Origin: an uncultured Oscillibacter sp.
Lineage (GTDB): Bacteria > Bacillota > Clostridia > Oscillospirales > Oscillospiraceae
Direction: 5' to 3'
DNA length: 6,889 bases
Assembly (NCBI RefSeq): GCF_910579365.1
Contig: NZ_CAJTUX010000102.1
Coordinates: 1-6,889, forward strand
Positions 6,501 to 6,889 of the stretch are shown piece by piece; the first letter of the stretch is position 1; every line of letters begins with the position of its first letter. Made by a program: the position numbers and the translations under genes. The notes under the pieces were generated by a model, which saw only the letters and a program-made list of their open reading frames with translations, did no database searches and was not told the origin of the DNA.

Positions 6501-6819
6501 TATAGCGGAACAACCCCTGGGTGGAACCGGCGGAGGTGAGACACAGCCCGGAGATGGTGTGTCCCTGGCCTAAAAAGGTGCCGCCGAAGGTGGGAATGGG
6601 GGTGAAATCCACCCCGCTCAGGTCCAGGTCGGCGGTGAGGGTAACAGTCTTGCCCTGGGACCAGGTGTCCAGAGCGCAGTTTTTCCCGAAACGCTGGAGG
6701 TCCGCTACGTTGGAGATGGTGACAGTGCTTTCCTCCGTGGCCCAGGCGGGCAGGACCAGCGAGGTCAGAATCCAGACCGCCAGAAGGATGGGGAACAGCC
6801 GGTCGACACGTTTACGCAT
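3580..6819 (-). CDS. Exported membrane-anchored GLUG-repeat / coiled-coil surface protein
   Basis: Predicted cell-surface protein of unknown function, 1079 residues. Seen in order: signal peptide (1-27, basic RKR, hydrophobic core, AWA/TEES cleavage); an N-terminal beta-strand region (30-120); six GLUG-type beta-helix motifs (VGGIVG or GGIAG cores at about 131, 157, 186, 246, 275, 300); a helical, Asp/Leu/Ala-rich coiled-coil block (about 318-655); five more GLUG motifs (cores near 677, 727, 756, 782, 808); a Flg_new/InlB-like module (about 862-923, with GVWPEFD); a beta-rich domain (about 924-1035); one membrane helix (1038-1060) and a basic tail (KHKR...). There is no LPxTG motif, so anchoring is by the membrane helix. 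Most GLUG turns carry one Cys at an equivalent place. The ATG at 6819 is chosen because it starts the signal peptide and has AAAGGGGG nine bases upstream; the frame remains open further upstream. Adhesion or cell-envelope roles are guesses from the architecture. Confidence 0.9.
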   Translation of the reverse strand: MRKRVDRLFPILLAVWILTSLVLPAWATEESTVTISNVADLQRFGKNCALDTWSQGKTVTLTADLDLSGVDFTPIPTFGGTFLGQGHTISGLCLTSAGSTQGLFRYIQPGGLVRDLTVKGTVAPGGTRSTVGGIVGNNAGTLQSCAFHGVVQGDATVGGIAGYNSITGEITGCSVSGSVSGKNITGGIAGRNLGLLLKCESSAGVNLTRKETNVDLMDADTAAILKERAAADDETYHLLDGCFDTGGIVGYSSGVVQSCVNCGTVGYPHVGYNTGGIAGRQDGYLSGCTNSGTVYGRKDVGGIVGQAEPYVLVDPGRDTLEQLRQELNTLENLINRALDDAERTGDSVSAQLSAMGDYAGSAKDSTKELLDRVSDFTDENIGTINTLTADITGALGKISPALDDLSDVGGRLERLSRQLGDALDSLGGAVDTGDRAARDLRLAVEKLRQSASGLTTAVSRLERALDAFQGFLDLGSGSISVSSLLAAREELRQAFRALRGVGDDLDDALSQLQQALSRSGALSSQLGDALDTLEEASDTSAVIGRLLRRALDTIGDAVDTLTEDGPAEFTPLGEDFRQAGDSLYDAMSGLLEEMDGLNSALQTGNGTLTADLRAINRQFNAVFTLLLDAMDDARDTAEGGLEGIIQDTSDEDISATREGKVADCSNLGTVEGDRNVGGIAGAVAIEFDLDPEDDTTGRFSFGSSYETKAVLMNCVNRGAVTGKKDCVGGLAGRMDLGTALECQNYGPVASTGGNYVGGVAGYADASIRSCHVKSTLSGENYVGGIAGWASRLRDCRAIVTIEEGTEYLGAIAGGIETDGALSGNLFVDTGTAGVDGVSYAGRAEPIPFNALSQLPDIPPEFTAFTLTLVAEEKTVAQIPFLYGEDLSRLDLPPVPELEGNYGVWPEFDVSGLRSDLTVNAVYTPWVTVVASRELSGKLALALAEGQFTGDAVLHVTDSVQVPPQEAGEQAVVWDVVLAGAEPEDSVPLRLLSPDSGTHVWQYQNGQWQQVEAVQNGQYLLLTMTGTQGTFCIQSTRSALWLIPAVVGGLAALAALVLIAGKHKRTAAKAQKGKEEPASK

Positions 6820-6889
6820 GAGAATCCGCCCCCTTTCCCGCAGGGATTGCCGCTGGTTGGGGCGGCTCCTCCGGCCGGACAGCCCCCGT
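6812..6889 (-). CDS. Possible 3' end of an upstream gene, overlapping the surface-protein start
   Basis: On the minus strand an open frame enters from the window edge and ends at TAA (6814-6812), 8 bases inside the surface-protein gene (ATGCGTAA). The 25 visible residues are rich in Pro, Ala and Gly (VRPEEPPQPAAIPAGKGADS), like a disordered C-terminal tail. Short stop-to-start overlaps of this kind usually mean one operon with coupled translation. The fragment is too short to identify, and the other two frames are also open over this stretch, so it is tentative. Confidence 0.3.
   Translation of the reverse strand, partial: TGAVRPEEPPQPAAIPAGKGADSHA
6829..6836 (-). promoter_or_regulatory. Ribosome binding site of the GLUG-repeat protein gene
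   Basis: On the minus strand AAAGGGGG (6836 to 6829) ends nine bases before the ATG. It is a slightly off-consensus Shine-Dalgarno but well spaced, and it supports the start that gives the signal peptide. No promoter is visible in the 70 bases upstream, consistent with read-through from an upstream gene. Confidence 0.6.

Noticed and set aside
3958..6573. Plus-strand open frame of 871 codons opposite the surface-protein gene
   Set aside because: It is the antisense shadow of a GC-rich gene: low-complexity Gly/Ala/Gln/His/Val composition, no domain, no ribosome site, while the minus strand gives a clear signal peptide and GLUG repeats.
1..6889. CRISPR array, rRNA or intact tRNA genes
   Set aside because: No regularly spaced repeats of suitable length and no recognisable RNA gene sequence on either strand.

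Overview
The window looks like the edge of an integrated mobile element in a fairly GC-rich gut-type Clostridia (Oscillospiraceae-like) chromosome. That placement is inferred from the protein families: a TndX/TnpX-type large serine recombinase with a DUF4368 tail, a Tn916-type tyrosine integrase, and a GLUG-repeat surface protein. It also rests on GC-rich codon use combined with AGGAG-type ribosome sites. No 16S or other taxonomic marker is present, so the genus cannot be named.

Left part (1-3177, plus strand): two unrelated site-specific recombinases lie head to tail. The first is a large serine recombinase (12-1610, possibly starting before the window). After a 397-bp spacer comes a tyrosine integrase (2008-3177) with all its catalytic residues and a clear ribosome site. 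The spacer holds no convincing gene. It contains four inverted repeats, two of them in a mutually exclusive arrangement, and a perfect TATAAT box just ahead of the integrase. No excisionase gene lies next to the integrase. The likely reading is an integrative and conjugative element (or a remnant or nested pair of elements) whose integrase-proximal end is in this window.

Middle (3178-3579, no gene): an end-like region follows the integrase. It has a tandem 9-bp direct repeat, a 7-bp inverted repeat, a long imperfect palindrome (3285-3338) carrying a perfect TTATCCACA box, then more GC-rich sequence and a perfect 15-bp hairpin (3436-3471) between the two convergent genes. The element/chromosome junction should lie somewhere in about 3199-3435. 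The core attachment sequence cannot be fixed without the other end or an empty site.

Right part (3580-6889, minus strand): one large gene encodes a 1079-residue exported, membrane-anchored protein. It has a signal peptide, GLUG-type beta-helix repeats, a helical coiled-coil block of about 340 residues that interrupts the repeat array, more GLUG repeats, a Flg_new/InlB-like module, a C-terminal membrane segment and a basic tail. An open frame entering from the right edge ends 8 bases inside its start, hinting at an upstream, translationally coupled gene. The recombinases presumably move the element; the surface protein is probably resident chromosome and functionally unrelated. The most unusual items are the GLUG/coiled-coil architecture with its internal 107-residue repeat, the paired recombinases with a structured spacer, and the repeat-rich end region after the integrase.
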